Part shown: positions 35,974-45,528 of the stretch, in pieces
How positions within the stretch are numbered: position 1 is the stretch's first letter
Layout of the letters: each line of letters starts with the position of its first letter
Assembly: GCF_030812915.1 (NCBI RefSeq)
Contig: NZ_JAUSTQ010000004.1
Span: 186,001-250,000 of the forward strand
Direction: 5' to 3'
Source of the DNA: Alkalibacillus salilacus
GTDB lineage: Bacteria > Bacillota > Bacilli > Bacillales > Alkalibacillaceae
DNA length: 64,000 bases
Notes under the pieces: model-generated
Told to the model about the DNA's origin: nothing
The model's input: the letters and a program-made list of their open reading frames with translations, nothing else
The model's database searches: none
Translations under genes and position numbers: made by a program

Positions 35974-37128
35974 ATGACACAAAATGAATCCCTAGCACCA
36001 TTGAAGCTATTTTTATTTTCTTTTTACGCGACACATACTATCATATTAAGCTACATACCGCTCTATTTGCAGGATTTAAATTTATCTGGAACCGAAATTG
36101 GTTGGGTCTTAGCAATCGGGCCACTAGCAGCCCTGATTTCCGAGCCATTCTGGGGTTATATTAGTGATAAGTTTAAAACGGTTAAAAGAATTGTGGTCTT
36201 ATTATTAGCCATATTACTTCCTGTCAGTATGGTCTTTTTCAATGTTTATAGTTTAGTGCTTATCTTATTATTTGCCTTTTTACTTTATTTCTTCTCGGCA
36301 CCGATTACAGCATTTGGAGATAGCTTATCGCAAAGACGAGCAGATGAACTGCATATTTCATTTGGGTCAATAAGAATGTGGGGATCAGTCGGCTTTGCGG
36401 GATCATCTCTAATTGTTGGTCAGTATTTAACATGGTCAGGCATCGAAAACATCATCTGGCCGTATTTGTTATTCGGAGCTTTTGCCTTAATCGTCGCGTT
36501 CAGATTAACTGATGCTGAACCTGCGAAAGAATCCGTTAACCTGAAAAGTGTTAAACAACTATTTAAAAACGGTAAGCTCATGACATTTCTCGTCTTAATT
36601 ATGTTCATCACCATCACACACCGTACGAGTGACAGTTATATTGGTATTTATATTGCAGAATTAGGTGGGACGGAAAGTTTGGTTGGGATTTCTTGGTTTG
36701 TCGGCGTGATTAGTGAAGCAGCGATTTTTGCTACGGCTGGCTATTGGTTCCGTAAGTATAAAACGCTATTCTTCATTATAGCTGCTGGCCTTCTATATAC
36801 GATTCGTTGGTTTCTATTCGGGATTATCCAAGACCCTTGGATTGTCATTGCGCTTCAGTTTATGCACGGTTTAACATTCGCTGTTATGTACTTAACGGCT
36901 TTCGATTATATCACTCGACTCATCCCAAAAGTCGTCCAAGGTACAGGACATTTAATGTTCCACACCGTCTTTTTCGGCGTTTCTGGTATCATCGGCTCCC
37001 TTATGGGCGGTTCAATCATTGATTACTATGATGCGAATATGCTTTATACGATATTAGGTTTCTTTGCTTTAGTGGGTACAGTATCCCTCTCGATTTATCA
37101 TTTGATTTTAGAGAAAAGAACCGCTTAA
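35974..37128 (+). CDS. Major facilitator superfamily transporter (nucleoside-permease-like subgroup)
   Basis: A 384-residue, 12-helix MFS protein. The first loop has EPFWGYISDKFKTVKR, a variant of the GxLaDrxGrk motif, and SIRMWGSVGFAGSSL is the hallmark of the MFS_1-like group (LacY/NupG relatives such as YwbF). The substrate may be a sugar, nucleoside or phenylpropionate-type acid and cannot be told. It is monocistronic with a terminator. Confidence 0.82.
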   Translation: MTQNESLAPLKLFLFSFYATHTIILSYIPLYLQDLNLSGTEIGWVLAIGPLAALISEPFWGYISDKFKTVKRIVVLLLAILLPVSMVFFNVYSLVLILLFAFLLYFFSAPITAFGDSLSQRRADELHISFGSIRMWGSVGFAGSSLIVGQYLTWSGIENIIWPYLLFGAFALIVAFRLTDAEPAKESVNLKSVKQLFKNGKLMTFLVLIMFITITHRTSDSYIGIYIAELGGTESLVGISWFVGVISEAAIFATAGYWFRKYKTLFFIIAAGLLYTIRWFLFGIIQDPWIVIALQFMHGLTFAVMYLTAFDYITRLIPKVVQGTGHLMFHTVFFGVSGIIGSLMGGSIIDYYDANMLYTILGFFALVGTVSLSIYHLILEKRTA

Positions 37129-37171
37129 TTCAAACTAACCAAAGTAACTGTGTTGAAGAACTTAAAATTGT

Positions 37172-37206
37172 GAAATCCCCTTCTTATGATTTAAGAAGGG
37201 GATATT
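37172..37206 (+). terminator. Terminator of the MFS gene
   Basis: Stem ATCCCCTTCTTA with TAAGAAGGGGAT around a TGATT loop and an AT-rich exit (ATTTATTATTCTTTTT). It could also serve the convergent DUF2512 gene. Confidence 0.78.
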
Positions 37207-37217
37207 TATTATTCTTT

Positions 37218-37805
37218 TTACTCTTTTCGTTGGTCGAAGTCATCTGGATTTAGTTCATCAGTTATATCATCATTGTTTCTTTCATTAATCGGCCGACCTG
37301 TTTCTTCGTCAAAGTCATCTGGATTTAGTTCATCTGCCAGTTCTTCTCTCGTCTTTTCTTGCTTAATCCGTTCTCTTTCGCGTTCATAATCAGGAGCCAA
37401 TTCATCTGACACCTCCGTCTGTAATTGCTGTGGTCGCCTGTGTTCTGTTCTACTCTCCGGCTCGACATCATGTTCGTTGAGCACATACAAATGAAAAAAT
37501 ACTTCAAATACAGTAATCCCAAACGCCGCAAATAATGATACTTCAAACAGCGGTACACCAATAGTCATCATACTCAACATAAAATAAACGACCATAAATG
37601 ACAGGATAAAATCCGAGATCGTCGCGACAGTATTATTAGTTCGTAATAAAATGAGTAAATCCCCGATAACATACGACAAGGCACCCAAAATGACTGTTAT
37701 AAACAAAACATCGTCGAATGTGACTGGATAATTTGTACCTAAGATGACATATAATAATAAAAATGACGCAACCGCTTTTATCAGCAATAATTTGATGTGG
37801 TTCAC
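37218..37805 (-). CDS. DUF2512 (YndM-like) membrane protein with repeated acidic tail
   Basis: A 195-residue protein. Residues 1-110 form four membrane helices typical of DUF2512 (KAVASFLLLYVIL, FDDVLFITVILGALSYVIGD). Residues 111-195 are a charged cytoplasmic tail containing three versions of one motif: SDELAPDYE, ADELNPDDFDEE and TDELNPDDFDQ; the last two share nearly identical DNA, so they arose by recent duplication. The start is GTG 37805, with AAAGGAG about 9 bases upstream. Function unknown. Confidence 0.8.
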   Translation of the reverse strand: MNHIKLLLIKAVASFLLLYVILGTNYPVTFDDVLFITVILGALSYVIGDLLILLRTNNTVATISDFILSFMVVYFMLSMMTIGVPLFEVSLFAAFGITVFEVFFHLYVLNEHDVEPESRTEHRRPQQLQTEVSDELAPDYERERERIKQEKTREELADELNPDDFDEETGRPINERNNDDITDELNPDDFDQRKE

Positions 37806-37925
37806 TTTATTTCACTCCTTTCGTTGCGATTAGTTTGCATTGTACCTAGCAAAATATACATGGAGTGATTGACAATTAACCACTGTTAATCGCAAACACC
37901 ATTTGATTAATGACTTGATACTAAT

Positions 37926-37963
37926 AAAAAGACGACACATCATCGATTATGACGTGACGTCTT
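37926..37963 (-). terminator. Candidate distal terminator of the pst-phoU operon
   Basis: A minus-strand stem of 15 bp with two mismatches (AAGACGTCACGTCAT with its partner), a five-base loop and a T5 run. The minus-strand gene upstream of it is phoU (38225), separated by the structured repeat, so the pst transcript may run through the repeat to this point. The gap 37806-38224 otherwise holds only that repeat. Confidence 0.65.
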
Positions 37964-38034
37964 AAGGAATAGAGATGGTTTTAATTTTTGGTTCTGTTAA
38001 AGTTTAGTATAGATTTCAAATGATGCTGCATTGA

Positions 38035-38180
38035 GTTGTTGAATTGTGAGGAGCGAAGGTGGCAACTCCTGCGGGAAAAGCACGAGTCTCGAGACCCCGC
38101 AGGAAGCGCTTTTCTTCCGAGGAGGCTCGAGCCGTGCCCGTGGAAAACGTCCACCGAAAGCGGATCACAATATCAACAAC
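38035..38180. repeat. Structured interspersed repeat, compact copy
   Basis: A 146-bp element with ends GTTGTTGAATTGTGA and its near complement (38166-38180). It shares the internal blocks of the expanded copy at 11340-11667 but lacks that copy's extra segments. Self-complementary parts, such as CCTGCGGGAAAAGC against the AAGCGCTTTTC/CCGCAGG region and GTCTCGAGAC, suggest one long imperfect hairpin in DNA or RNA. It lies between phoU and its likely terminator. Confidence 0.85.
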
Positions 38181-38224
38181 GGACTTTAATAAAGCTTAAT
38201 TTTTACTTAGCATGATGTTCATCA

Positions 38225-38881
38225 TTAGTCATTCAAATCATACACTTTACCTTTTACCAAATAGATAATACCTTCTGAAATATTCGTCGTATGGTCAGCA
38301 ACGCGTTCTAAGAAACGACAAATAAAAGCTAATTGTGTGATTTGAGCAATTTGCTCGGGATGTTTTGCCATCATTTCCATTAGTTCTTGAACAATCTTTC
38401 CATACATTTCATCTACTTGATCGTCGGTGTCGGCTACTTTTTGCGCTTGGACCAAATCTTCTGAAGCATAAGCATTTAACACATCTTCTACCATCTCTTG
38501 GGTGATCGTTGCCATACGCGGTATGTCCTCTAGTGGCTTAACAAGTGGCTCATCACCTATCCGGATGACTGATTTCGCAATATTGACGGCCAAATCGCCA
38601 ATTCGCTCTAAATCTGTTGTGATTTTTAATGTAGAGACTAAGCGCCTCAAGTCAGATGCTAATGGTTGTTCTTTAGCAATCAACCAAATCGTCTCTTCAT
38701 TAATCGTTTCTTCTAGATGATTGATTTTGTCATCTTCGTCAATGACTTTAAGTGCCTGATCAACATCTTGATTTTGTAAGGCTAGAATGGATTGATTAAT
38801 CGCCTTTTGTGCTAATTGACCCATCTCAACTAACTGACTATTCAAATGATCGAGTTGTTCAGTAAAATTCTCTCTTACCAT
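38225..38881 (-). CDS. phoU: Phosphate transport regulator PhoU
   Basis: A 218-residue all-helical protein with two PhoU repeats, each with the metal-binding E/DxxxD pattern (DLERIGDLAVNIAK about residue 90, FLERVADHTTNISE about residue 190). It couples the state of the Pst transporter to the sensor kinase PhoR and keeps phosphate uptake in check. It is the last gene of the pst operon, 19 bp after pstB. Confidence 0.95.
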   Translation of the reverse strand: MVRENFTEQLDHLNSQLVEMGQLAQKAINQSILALQNQDVDQALKVIDEDDKINHLEETINEETIWLIAKEQPLASDLRRLVSTLKITTDLERIGDLAVNIAKSVIRIGDEPLVKPLEDIPRMATITQEMVEDVLNAYASEDLVQAQKVADTDDQVDEMYGKIVQELMEMMAKHPEQIAQITQLAFICRFLERVADHTTNISEGIIYLVKGKVYDLND

Positions 38882-38900
38882 ACCTTTGCACCTCCGCTAT

Positions 38901-39686
38901 TTAGCCGAATCGACCCGTAATATAATCTTCTGTACGTTGATCAGACGGATTGGAAAATAGTTGGTTCGTATCATCATATTCGATTACTTCACCATTTAAA
39001 AAGAAAGCTGTTTTGTCTGATATGCGCGCAGCTTGTTGCATATTATGCGTGACAATCACAATGCTGTAGTCCTCTTTTAATGACTGAACTAATTCTTCTA
39101 TTTTCAAAGTCGAAATCGGGTCTAATGCGGACGTTGGCTCATCCATCAAAATGACATCAGGTTCAATTGCCAGGGATCTAGCGATACATAGACGTTGCTG
39201 TTGACCACCTGATAAACCAAATGCATTCTCGTGAAGACGATCTTTCACTTCATCCCATAAAGCCGCACTTTTGAGTGACTTTTCGACAATGTTATCAAGC
39301 GTTTGCTTATCCTTAATACCGTGAATTTTAGGGCCGTAAACAATGTTTTCGTAAATCGATTTCGGGAATGGATTTGGCTTTTGAAACACCATCCCCACAT
39401 CTGTTCTTAACTCCTCGACTTGATATTTAGGGTCAAAGATATTCTTGTTTTTATAGTTAATTGAACCTGCCATTTTAATGCCAGGCACCATTTCTACCAT
39501 ACGATTTAACGATTTGATAAAGGTCGACTTCCCACAACCAGATGGGCCAATAATAGCTGTGACTTGATTTTGTGGAATATCAAACGTCACATCTTTCAAA
39601 GCATGATCTTGACCATACCAAAGATTGAATTGATTAACCGAATAAATTGCATCATGTTTAACGGCTGTTTGTTGTGCTTGTGTCAT
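38901..39686 (-). CDS. pstB: Phosphate ABC transporter ATP-binding protein
   Basis: A 261-residue ATPase of the high-affinity phosphate transporter: Walker [11 protein letters not shown]-loop in VFQKPNPFP, signature LSGGQQQR, Walker [13 protein letters not shown] and H-loop VTHNMQQ. KPNPFP and NRMVEM are PstB-specific. ATG 39686 is chosen (AAGGAGG 9 bases upstream) over a TTG two codons earlier. It is the only pstB here; Bacillus often has two. Confidence 0.96.
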   Translation of the reverse strand: MTQAQQTAVKHDAIYSVNQFNLWYGQDHALKDVTFDIPQNQVTAIIGPSGCGKSTFIKSLNRMVEMVPGIKMAGSINYKNKNIFDPKYQVEELRTDVGMVFQKPNPFPKSIYENIVYGPKIHGIKDKQTLDNIVEKSLKSAALWDEVKDRLHENAFGLSGGQQQRLCIARSLAIEPDVILMDEPTSALDPISTLKIEELVQSLKEDYSIVIVTHNMQQAARISDKTAFFLNGEVIEYDDTNQLFSNPSDQRTEDYITGRFG

Positions 39687-39700
39687 ATACAATAACCTCC

Positions 39701-40579
39701 TTAGTAACGCTTCGAGAACTTATTGCGAATATAGATCGCAACCGAGTTCATGATTATTAGTAAGAATAAGAGAATCATAATACCAGAGGCCGCGACAAAG
39801 TGGAACTCCTCCTGGGGTCTTCCTGTCCAATTAAAGATTTGGATTGGCATGACTGTAAATCCGTCCCACACATTCTCAGGTAGATAAGCAATAAATGTGA
39901 GTGCTCCGATCATCAGTAACGGTGCTGTCTCACCAATCGCACGTGATAAAGCCAAAATACTCCCCGTCAAAATCCCTGGAATCGCAGATGGTAAGACAAT
40001 CCGACGAATCGTTTGCCATTTACTAGCTCCCATGGCGAACGATGCTTCATATTGATCATTCGGGACTGATCGAATCGCTTCTTGGGCCGCAACAACAATA
40101 ATAGGTAAGATTAATAGACTTAGTGTTAATCCACCCGCCATAATACTGCGCCCCATTTCCATTAACCGGACGAAAAAGGTTAAACCTAATAACCCGAATA
40201 CGACAGACGGCACACCAGCTAAGTTAGAAATATTCATCTGAATAAATCGTGTAAATCTATTGTCTTTCGCGTATTCTTCTAAATAAATCGCTGTCCCTAC
40301 ACCTAAAAAGACGGATACTGGCGCTACAATCACCATGAGCCACAAAGAACCAACAACGGCTGCCTTAAATCCAGCTTCTTCTGGAAAACGAGAAGCAAAG
40401 CTTGTTAGGAAGTTCCAGTCTAAGTGAGTAATTCCTTGCGATACGACTCGTATAATTAATGCTCCTAATACCAGTATGCTAAATATAATACACATGAAGA
40501 AGATTGCTTTTAACAACTTATTTTGAAAGGTTCGTTTACCCATTTTACGTTGAATTAACTGTTTATCGATTGATGACAT
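39701..40579 (-). CDS. pstA: Phosphate ABC transporter permease PstA
   Basis: A 292-residue permease with six membrane segments and the EAA loop AALIAQ-type motif here as [22 protein letters not shown] cut into the usual EAA-x3-G form (about residues 180-200). It forms the channel with PstC in the cytoplasmic membrane. Its ATG immediately follows the pstC stop (no intergenic base), with GGGAGG inside the end of pstC. Confidence 0.95.
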   Translation of the reverse strand: MSSIDKQLIQRKMGKRTFQNKLLKAIFFMCIIFSILVLGALIIRVVSQGITHLDWNFLTSFASRFPEEAGFKAAVVGSLWLMVIVAPVSVFLGVGTAIYLEEYAKDNRFTRFIQMNISNLAGVPSVVFGLLGLTFFVRLMEMGRSIMAGGLTLSLLILPIIVVAAQEAIRSVPNDQYEASFAMGASKWQTIRRIVLPSAIPGILTGSILALSRAIGETAPLLMIGALTFIAYLPENVWDGFTVMPIQIFNWTGRPQEEFHFVAASGIMILLFLLIIMNSVAIYIRNKFSKRY

Positions 40580-41509
40580 TTAGTATTCCTCCCTAAACTT
40601 ACGGGAAATGTATTGGGATAATAAGTTCATGAGTAACGTAAACACAAAGAGTGTCATGCCGACCGCATAAATACTGTAATAAATGGTGGAGCCGTATCCT
40701 GCATCTCCAAGACTAACTTGCACAATATAAGCGGTCATTGTCTGAATCGATTCCGTTGGGTCTGCTGTAAATTTCGGCGTCGAACCTGCTGCTACAGCAA
40801 CAATCATCGTTTCACCAATCGCACGTGAGATTGCTAAGACAAATGAAGCGACTACTCCAGATAAAGCGCCTGGCAGCACTACTTTCAAGGCAACTTCAAG
40901 ACGTGTTGCCCCCATCGCAAATGCCCCTTCACGAATATGATTAGGCACCGCTCGCATCGCGTCTTCAGATAACGATGCTACCATTGGAATAATCATAATC
41001 CCTACAACAATTCCCCCACTTAATGCATTAAAGATTGATAAATCAGAGAGAAATAGATTTTTAATTAGTGGTGTCACAAATGTTAGGGCAAAGAAACCAT
41101 AAACAATAGTAGGAATCCCTGCTAACACTTCTAAGATAGGTTTAACCCTTCGACGAACCTTTTCTGTCGCATACTCACTTAAATAAAGCGCTGCGCCAAG
41201 TCCAATAGGTATAGCTACTACCATCGCAATCGCCGTGATTAATAAGGTACCAGCAATTAACGACAATACCCCATAAGAAGGATCCGCTTCATAAAATGGA
41301 TACCACTCAGTTGAAGTGAAAAACTCAACAATACTTACTCTTTGGAAGAACGTCACCGTTTCCACGAGTAGTGTGATCACAATGCCAATTGTCGTTAACA
41401 CAGAAATAATCGCTGTCATAAGCAAAACAATTGGAATGACTTTCTCCATGATACTGCCTATATTTTTATTTGATTGTTTCTCTTGGATTAACTCTCGAGT
41501 TGATTTCAT
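40580..41509 (-). CDS. pstC: Phosphate ABC transporter permease PstC
   Basis: A 309-residue permease with six membrane segments and an EAA loop ([19 protein letters not shown]). The large external loop ahead of it ([19 protein letters not shown]) is typical of PstC. It lies 95 bp downstream of pstS, with a hairpin in between, and is fused directly to pstA. Confidence 0.95.
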   Translation of the reverse strand: MKSTRELIQEKQSNKNIGSIMEKVIPIVLLMTAIISVLTTIGIVITLLVETVTFFQRVSIVEFFTSTEWYPFYEADPSYGVLSLIAGTLLITAIAMVVAIPIGLGAALYLSEYATEKVRRRVKPILEVLAGIPTIVYGFFALTFVTPLIKNLFLSDLSIFNALSGGIVVGIMIIPMVASLSEDAMRAVPNHIREGAFAMGATRLEVALKVVLPGALSGVVASFVLAISRAIGETMIVAVAAGSTPKFTADPTESIQTMTAYIVQVSLGDAGYGSTIYYSIYAVGMTLFVFTLLMNLLSQYISRKFREEY

Positions 41510-41539
41510 CTAGCATACTCCTCAACTGTCTTAACATAT

Positions 41540-41578
41540 AAACGAATATAAAGAGGGTAATCCTCCTTATATTCGTTT
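41540..41578 (-). other. Intercistronic hairpin between pstS and pstC
   Basis: A minus-strand stem of about 16 bp (AACGAATATAAGGAGG with CCTCTTTATATTCGTT, one mismatch) and a small loop. It has no clear T-run, so it is more likely a transcript-stabilising or partial-attenuation structure that keeps PstS in excess over the membrane subunits. Confidence 0.6.
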
Positions 41579-41604
41579 GATCAAGATCTGTGTTAAATGA
41601 TTTT

Positions 41605-42576
41605 TTATCTCAGACTATCAATCTTTCCTTGTGCCTCTTGATAGTGATCTTCAGTAAAACCAACATAACCAACTTCTTCAGCTAACGTTCCTGCATTGTC
41701 TAACGTGTACGTTAAGAAGTCATAAACTGCATCATTCTGTACTGATTCATTCGCAACATAAATGTACATTGGGCGGGAGAGCGGTTCATACTCGCCTGAT
41801 TGTATAGTTACTTGACTTGGTTCCACAGCTTCGCCATCACCATTAACAATCGGTACAACGTTTAAATCTTCTTTATTTTCAAGGTAATAAGCGTAACCAA
41901 AGTAAGCAATGCCATTCTGATCCCCTGTAACTCCGTTTACTAAGACGTTATCATCTTCAGATAAAGCTGCATCACGTTTAATTTGATTTTCGCCTAATAC
42001 AACTTCACTGAAATAATCATAAGTGCCTGAGTCTGTTCCTGGACTGAAGAATTCAATTTCTTCATCTGGCCACTCTTCATTCACGTCAGACCATGTTGTG
42101 ACATCAGAACTTTCAGACCATATTTGCTTTAATTGCTCAATGGTTAACTCATCGACCCAGTCGTTTTCTTCGTTTACCACAACTGATAAACCGTCTAATG
42201 CTATTTCAATTTCTGTGAAATCAATACCGTTTTCTTCAAGTGCACTTTTCTCTTCTTCTTTAATTGAACGAGATGCATTACTAATATCTGTTTCACCGTT
42301 GATGAATTTCTCAAATCCACCACCACTTCCAGATACACCGACTGTTACGCGTATATCTTCATGTGATGACTGAAATTCCTCTGATACAGCTTCCATTATT
42401 GGAAAAACGGTTGATGAACCGTCAATAGCAACATCACCTGACGTGGTTTCAGCTGCCTCACTCGTATTCTCATTAGAATTCTCACTCGATCCGTTGTCAC
42501 TTCCATCACCATTTCCACATGCAGCGATTAAAATTAACGCTACCAACATGAATAAACTCAACATTTTCTTTTGCAT
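41605..42576 (-). CDS. pstS: Phosphate-binding lipoprotein PstS
   Basis: A 323-residue extracellular receptor of the Pst transporter: signal segment and lipobox IAAC (Cys20), a Ser/Asn/Glu-rich linker to about residue 48, then the periplasmic-binding fold. The phosphate-binding signature residues are in DGSSTVFPI, SGSGGGFEKF, SNASR and SPGTDSGTYDYF. It is first in the operon, behind the Pho box, and followed by a hairpin. Confidence 0.96.
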   Translation of the reverse strand: MQKKMLSLFMLVALILIAACGNGDGSDNGSSENSNENTSEAAETTSGDVAIDGSSTVFPIMEAVSEEFQSSHEDIRVTVGVSGSGGGFEKFINGETDISNASRSIKEEEKSALEENGIDFTEIEIALDGLSVVVNEENDWVDELTIEQLKQIWSESSDVTTWSDVNEEWPDEEIEFFSPGTDSGTYDYFSEVVLGENQIKRDAALSEDDNVLVNGVTGDQNGIAYFGYAYYLENKEDLNVVPIVNGDGEAVEPSQVTIQSGEYEPLSRPMYIYVANESVQNDAVYDFLTYTLDNAGTLAEEVGYVGFTEDHYQEAQGKIDSLR

Positions 42577-42623
42577 CGTTCAAAACCCCCTCTTATTATT
42601 CATAAATGTTTGAACAATTTAAG

Positions 42624-42687
42624 CTTATAACATGATTCAGAAAAATAACATTAAGTGCGTGTAAAGGTTCAGTAAAGGTTTTGTAAA
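42624..42687 (-). promoter_or_regulatory. PhoP-regulated promoter of pstS (Pho box and -10)
   Basis: On the minus strand four TTAACA-like hexamers, TTTACA, TTTACT, TTTACA and TTAATG, begin every 11 bp exactly (plus positions 42682, 42671, 42660 and 42649). A -10-like TATAAG (42624-42629) lies 19 bp downstream. This is the arrangement of a core PhoP-binding region for activation under phosphate limitation. Confidence 0.85.
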
Positions 42688-42721
42688 GCCATTGAAACAC
42701 CTGATGTGGCGCTGTTCTCAC

Positions 42722-42757
42722 AAAAAAACCTTATGAGTATCGAAACTCATAAGGTTT
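42722..42757 (-). terminator. Terminator of the NhaC-type antiporter gene
   Basis: Perfect minus-strand stem AAACCTTATGAGT with ACTCATAAGGTTT around TTCGAT, followed by a T7 run. It insulates the Pho box from upstream transcription. Confidence 0.88.
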
Positions 42758-42772
42758 GATTAGTTTTAAATT

Positions 42773-44194
42773 CTATGAGGATGAAACAGATGGATCCATG
42801 TTAGAAACAACCTCTGTTTGGCGTTTCATCGAAATACCCGTGAATCCGTAAATAATGGTGATGATTGGACAAAGTAAGCAGAAGAATGCAAACGGAAGAT
42901 ATGATAATACGGGAACGCCAAGTACACTCGCCATAAACACGCCACTAACACCATAAGGAATTAATGGATTTATGACTGTACCACTTGATTCCAATACTTT
43001 CGATAAATGTTTCCCTTCATACCCCATTTCCTGATAACGACTTGCATACGCTTCACCTGGTAAAATAACCGACATGTACTGCTCACCAAGTGTTAAATTG
43101 ATACCTATACCTGTCAGAACTGTTGAGAGCACTGCTTTACCACGTGTTTCTACCCAGTTATGGATTGCAGCCATTAATGAGTTAATAACGTTTAACTCAG
43201 ACAACATGCCCCCCATTGATAACGCGAGTAATAGTAAGGAAACTGCCCACATCATGCTTTGAATCCCGCCACGATTAATGATCGAATCAACTTGCTCATT
43301 GCCTGTCGATGTTTCGAAACCTGCTTGGACCACTGTCATCCATTCTGAGATATTGACTGATCCCACCTGTAATACGAGCGATGCGAGAAAACCACTAACA
43401 ATTCCTAACAAAATCGTCGGAATCGCTGGCAACTTTTTCACGGCAGCCAAAAGCATGAGAAGTGCTGGAACAATGGCAATCCAATGTACTGTTGTCTCAG
43501 TTTGAAAAACCTGTATTAATGACTCAACTTGACTAATATTAGCTTGTGTCGAGTCAAACTTTAAAAACACAAAGGCTAGTGCTGTGATCACAAATGCAGG
43601 TATAGTTGTCCACAGCATGTGACGAATATGCTCAAATAAATCAACTTGACTCACTGATGATGCTAAGTTCGTCGTATCAGACATCGGGCTCATCTTATCA
43701 CCGAACATAGCCCCCGAAACAATCGCTCCTGCAGCCATCGCTAAATTCACATCAAGCGCTGTTGCAATCGCGATGAAAGCGACACCAATCGTTGACACCG
43801 TTGTAAAAGAACTGCCGACAAACACAGCAATAATTGATGTCACAATAAATACGCTCACTAAGAAATAATCAACCGAAATAATATTAAAACTGTATGTAAT
43901 TAATGTCGGTATTGTTCCAGACTTCATCCAAACAGCGATTAATACACCAATTAGTAAGAAAATAATCACAGGCACGATTCCTGATTGCACGCCCTTGACC
44001 ATCCCGTTCTCAATCGATTTCCATTCAAATCGCCGTAATTTTCCCCACACGATTAATCCCATGATAATGAATAGAATCGGCACATGCGGATCAGCGCCAA
44101 ACGATACTAACGACACCCCTATAATCGCTAACATCGATAATAAAATTAAAGCCGCTTCCCAACCTGGAATACGAAAATCATGTTTATCTGCCAT
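42773..44194 (-). CDS. nhaC: Na+/H+ antiporter, NhaC family
   Basis: A 473-residue polytopic protein (about 12 helices) of the NhaC family that exchanges internal Na+ for external H+, useful for salt and alkali tolerance. MFGDKMSPMSDTTNLASS (about residues 162-180) is the conserved Asp-rich family segment, and GAIVSGAMFGDK and MMWAVSLLLLALSMGGML are typical. AGGGGAG precedes the ATG. The upstream region holds a short direct repeat (CTTAAACG twice, 44223-44238) of unknown meaning. Confidence 0.88.
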   Translation of the reverse strand: MADKHDFRIPGWEAALILLSMLAIIGVSLVSFGADPHVPILFIIMGLIVWGKLRRFEWKSIENGMVKGVQSGIVPVIIFLLIGVLIAVWMKSGTIPTLITYSFNIISVDYFLVSVFIVTSIIAVFVGSSFTTVSTIGVAFIAIATALDVNLAMAAGAIVSGAMFGDKMSPMSDTTNLASSVSQVDLFEHIRHMLWTTIPAFVITALAFVFLKFDSTQANISQVESLIQVFQTETTVHWIAIVPALLMLLAAVKKLPAIPTILLGIVSGFLASLVLQVGSVNISEWMTVVQAGFETSTGNEQVDSIINRGGIQSMMWAVSLLLLALSMGGMLSELNVINSLMAAIHNWVETRGKAVLSTVLTGIGINLTLGEQYMSVILPGEAYASRYQEMGYEGKHLSKVLESSGTVINPLIPYGVSGVFMASVLGVPVLSYLPFAFFCLLCPIITIIYGFTGISMKRQTEVVSNMDPSVSSS

Positions 44195-44391
44195 TATGAA
44201 CTCCCCTTTATAAACTTAATTACTTAAACGCTTAAACGCTTTTATCTAAAAAAGTATTTAAACTGTATCATACATGAGTAACATAATTCCTGTCAATATA
44301 TTTTTTTAGATTAGTGTTAAGCCCTTGAATCTACTTTTTATTCCATTCGTGATAAGATGAATCTAACAGGAATTTATAAAGGTGGGGTAAG

Positions 44392-44952
44392 ATGAAAAGT
44401 GAAGAACAATATTTTAATGAAGCTGAATCGATTCAAAATTATATGGAAAACATGAGCCAATTAAAAGACAAAAGCTATAGCGTCTATGAATCTTTCACAT
44501 TACCTGATGAAGAGTTAGCTAATACATTACGTAAACAATCCCTTCATTTTCTTGTGATCACAGAAGACTGGTGCGGGGATGCTATGATGATCAATCCAAT
44601 TATTCGCCAAGTGGCTGAAGCAGCTAATATCGACATGCGCGTCGTTTTACGTGACTCAGAGCCTGAGCTAATCGATCGTCATTTAACCAATGGTAACCGC
44701 TCAATCCCAATTATTTTAATCCTTAATCAAGACGGTGAAATGATTGGTAAGTGGGGACCTCGCTCTCCAAAAGCACAGGCACTTGTTGATGAATATGCTG
44801 CGGCATTACCTGACAAAGATGACCCCGAATTTCAAGCGGCCCAAAAAGATATGATTAAAGCCTTAACACATCGTTTCACGAATGACGAAGCTTTATGGCA
44901 TGATGTGTATGAGAGCTTTAAGCAAACCGTTCAAGATAAACAAAGTCGTTAA
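44392..44952 (+). CDS. Thioredoxin-like protein with a single active-site Cys
   Basis: A 186-residue protein with a thioredoxin-fold core: strand FLVITEDWCGDAMMINPI (Cys61) and a cis-Pro segment RSIPIILILNQDGE. The CxxC is replaced by CGDA and no other Cys occurs in the protein, so it cannot form the classical dithiol. Relatives with WCGD are common in Bacilli and are uncharacterised. A C-terminal helical extension of 60 residues follows. GGTGGGG lies before the ATG. It is monocistronic with a strong terminator. Confidence 0.8.
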   Translation: MKSEEQYFNEAESIQNYMENMSQLKDKSYSVYESFTLPDEELANTLRKQSLHFLVITEDWCGDAMMINPIIRQVAEAANIDMRVVLRDSEPELIDRHLTNGNRSIPIILILNQDGEMIGKWGPRSPKAQALVDEYAAALPDKDDPEFQAAQKDMIKALTHRFTNDEALWHDVYESFKQTVQDKQSR

Positions 44953-44963
44953 TACTGATAAAC

Positions 44964-45005
44964 AAAAAGCCTGGACGATTTCAGTATTGAAACCGTCCAG
45001 GCTTA
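44964..45005. terminator. Bidirectional terminator
   Basis: Sixteen-bp stem AAGCCTGGACGATTTC (one mismatch near the loop) with its complement, between the thioredoxin-like gene and the convergent acetyltransferase gene. Confidence 0.85.
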
Positions 45006-45009
45006 TAAA

Positions 45010-45528
45010 TCAGTTTTTGTTACTAACAATATTCTCTTGAAGCAACCCCATCATAATCACATCGCAGTATTGACCATTTATGAAGAAGTGTTGCTTTAGG
45101 AATCCTTCTCGCTCAAAACCGACTTTTTCATAAATGTAAGCTGCTTTTTCGTTCGTCTGAGCCACATACAAAAACAACTTATGTAAGTTTAGTTGATTAA
45201 ATCCATAATCGATCATTAATTCTGTCGCACGTGTCGCATAACCATTGCCTTGAAAAGCTGGATCAATCATAATCGCAAATTCCGCATGACGATGCCGCCA
45301 ATCAAGATCAAATAACCCTAAGTACCCGATTTTCTCCTTACCATGATATAAGATAAACGACCGATGTGAATCTTGTTCAAGGTTAGCCTCGTATGATTTA
45401 ATCATTTGCGCTTTCGAAGCATAAGGTTCTTCAAACCAATAATCCATGACATCTGAGTTGATTCGCATTTGATATAGAAAATCAAGATCGTCTTTTTGAA
45501 GTGGTTGAATCGATAATTGTTCGCTCAT
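45010..45528 (-). CDS. GNAT acetyltransferase, SpeG-like
   Basis: A 172-residue GNAT protein. The acetyl-CoA loop is DPAFQGNGYATRA (about residues 92-104); MDYWFEEPYASKAQ near the N-terminus and KVGFEREGFLKQHFFINGQYCDV near the C-terminus closely follow spermidine N-acetyltransferase SpeG. A polyamine acetyltransferase is therefore likely, though ribosomal-protein or antibiotic acetyltransferases share much of this. It is monocistronic; its start is divergent from a small membrane protein gene. Confidence 0.82.
   Translation of the reverse strand: MSEQLSIQPLQKDDLDFLYQMRINSDVMDYWFEEPYASKAQMIKSYEANLEQDSHRSFILYHGKEKIGYLGLFDLDWRHRHAEFAIMIDPAFQGNGYATRATELMIDYGFNQLNLHKLFLYVAQTNEKAAYIYEKVGFEREGFLKQHFFINGQYCDVIMMGLLQENIVSNKN

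Noticed and set aside
44216-44243. CcpA cre site upstream of the NhaC gene
   Set aside because: The repeated CTTAAACG resembles half of a cre but lacks the outer conserved TG...CA bases.
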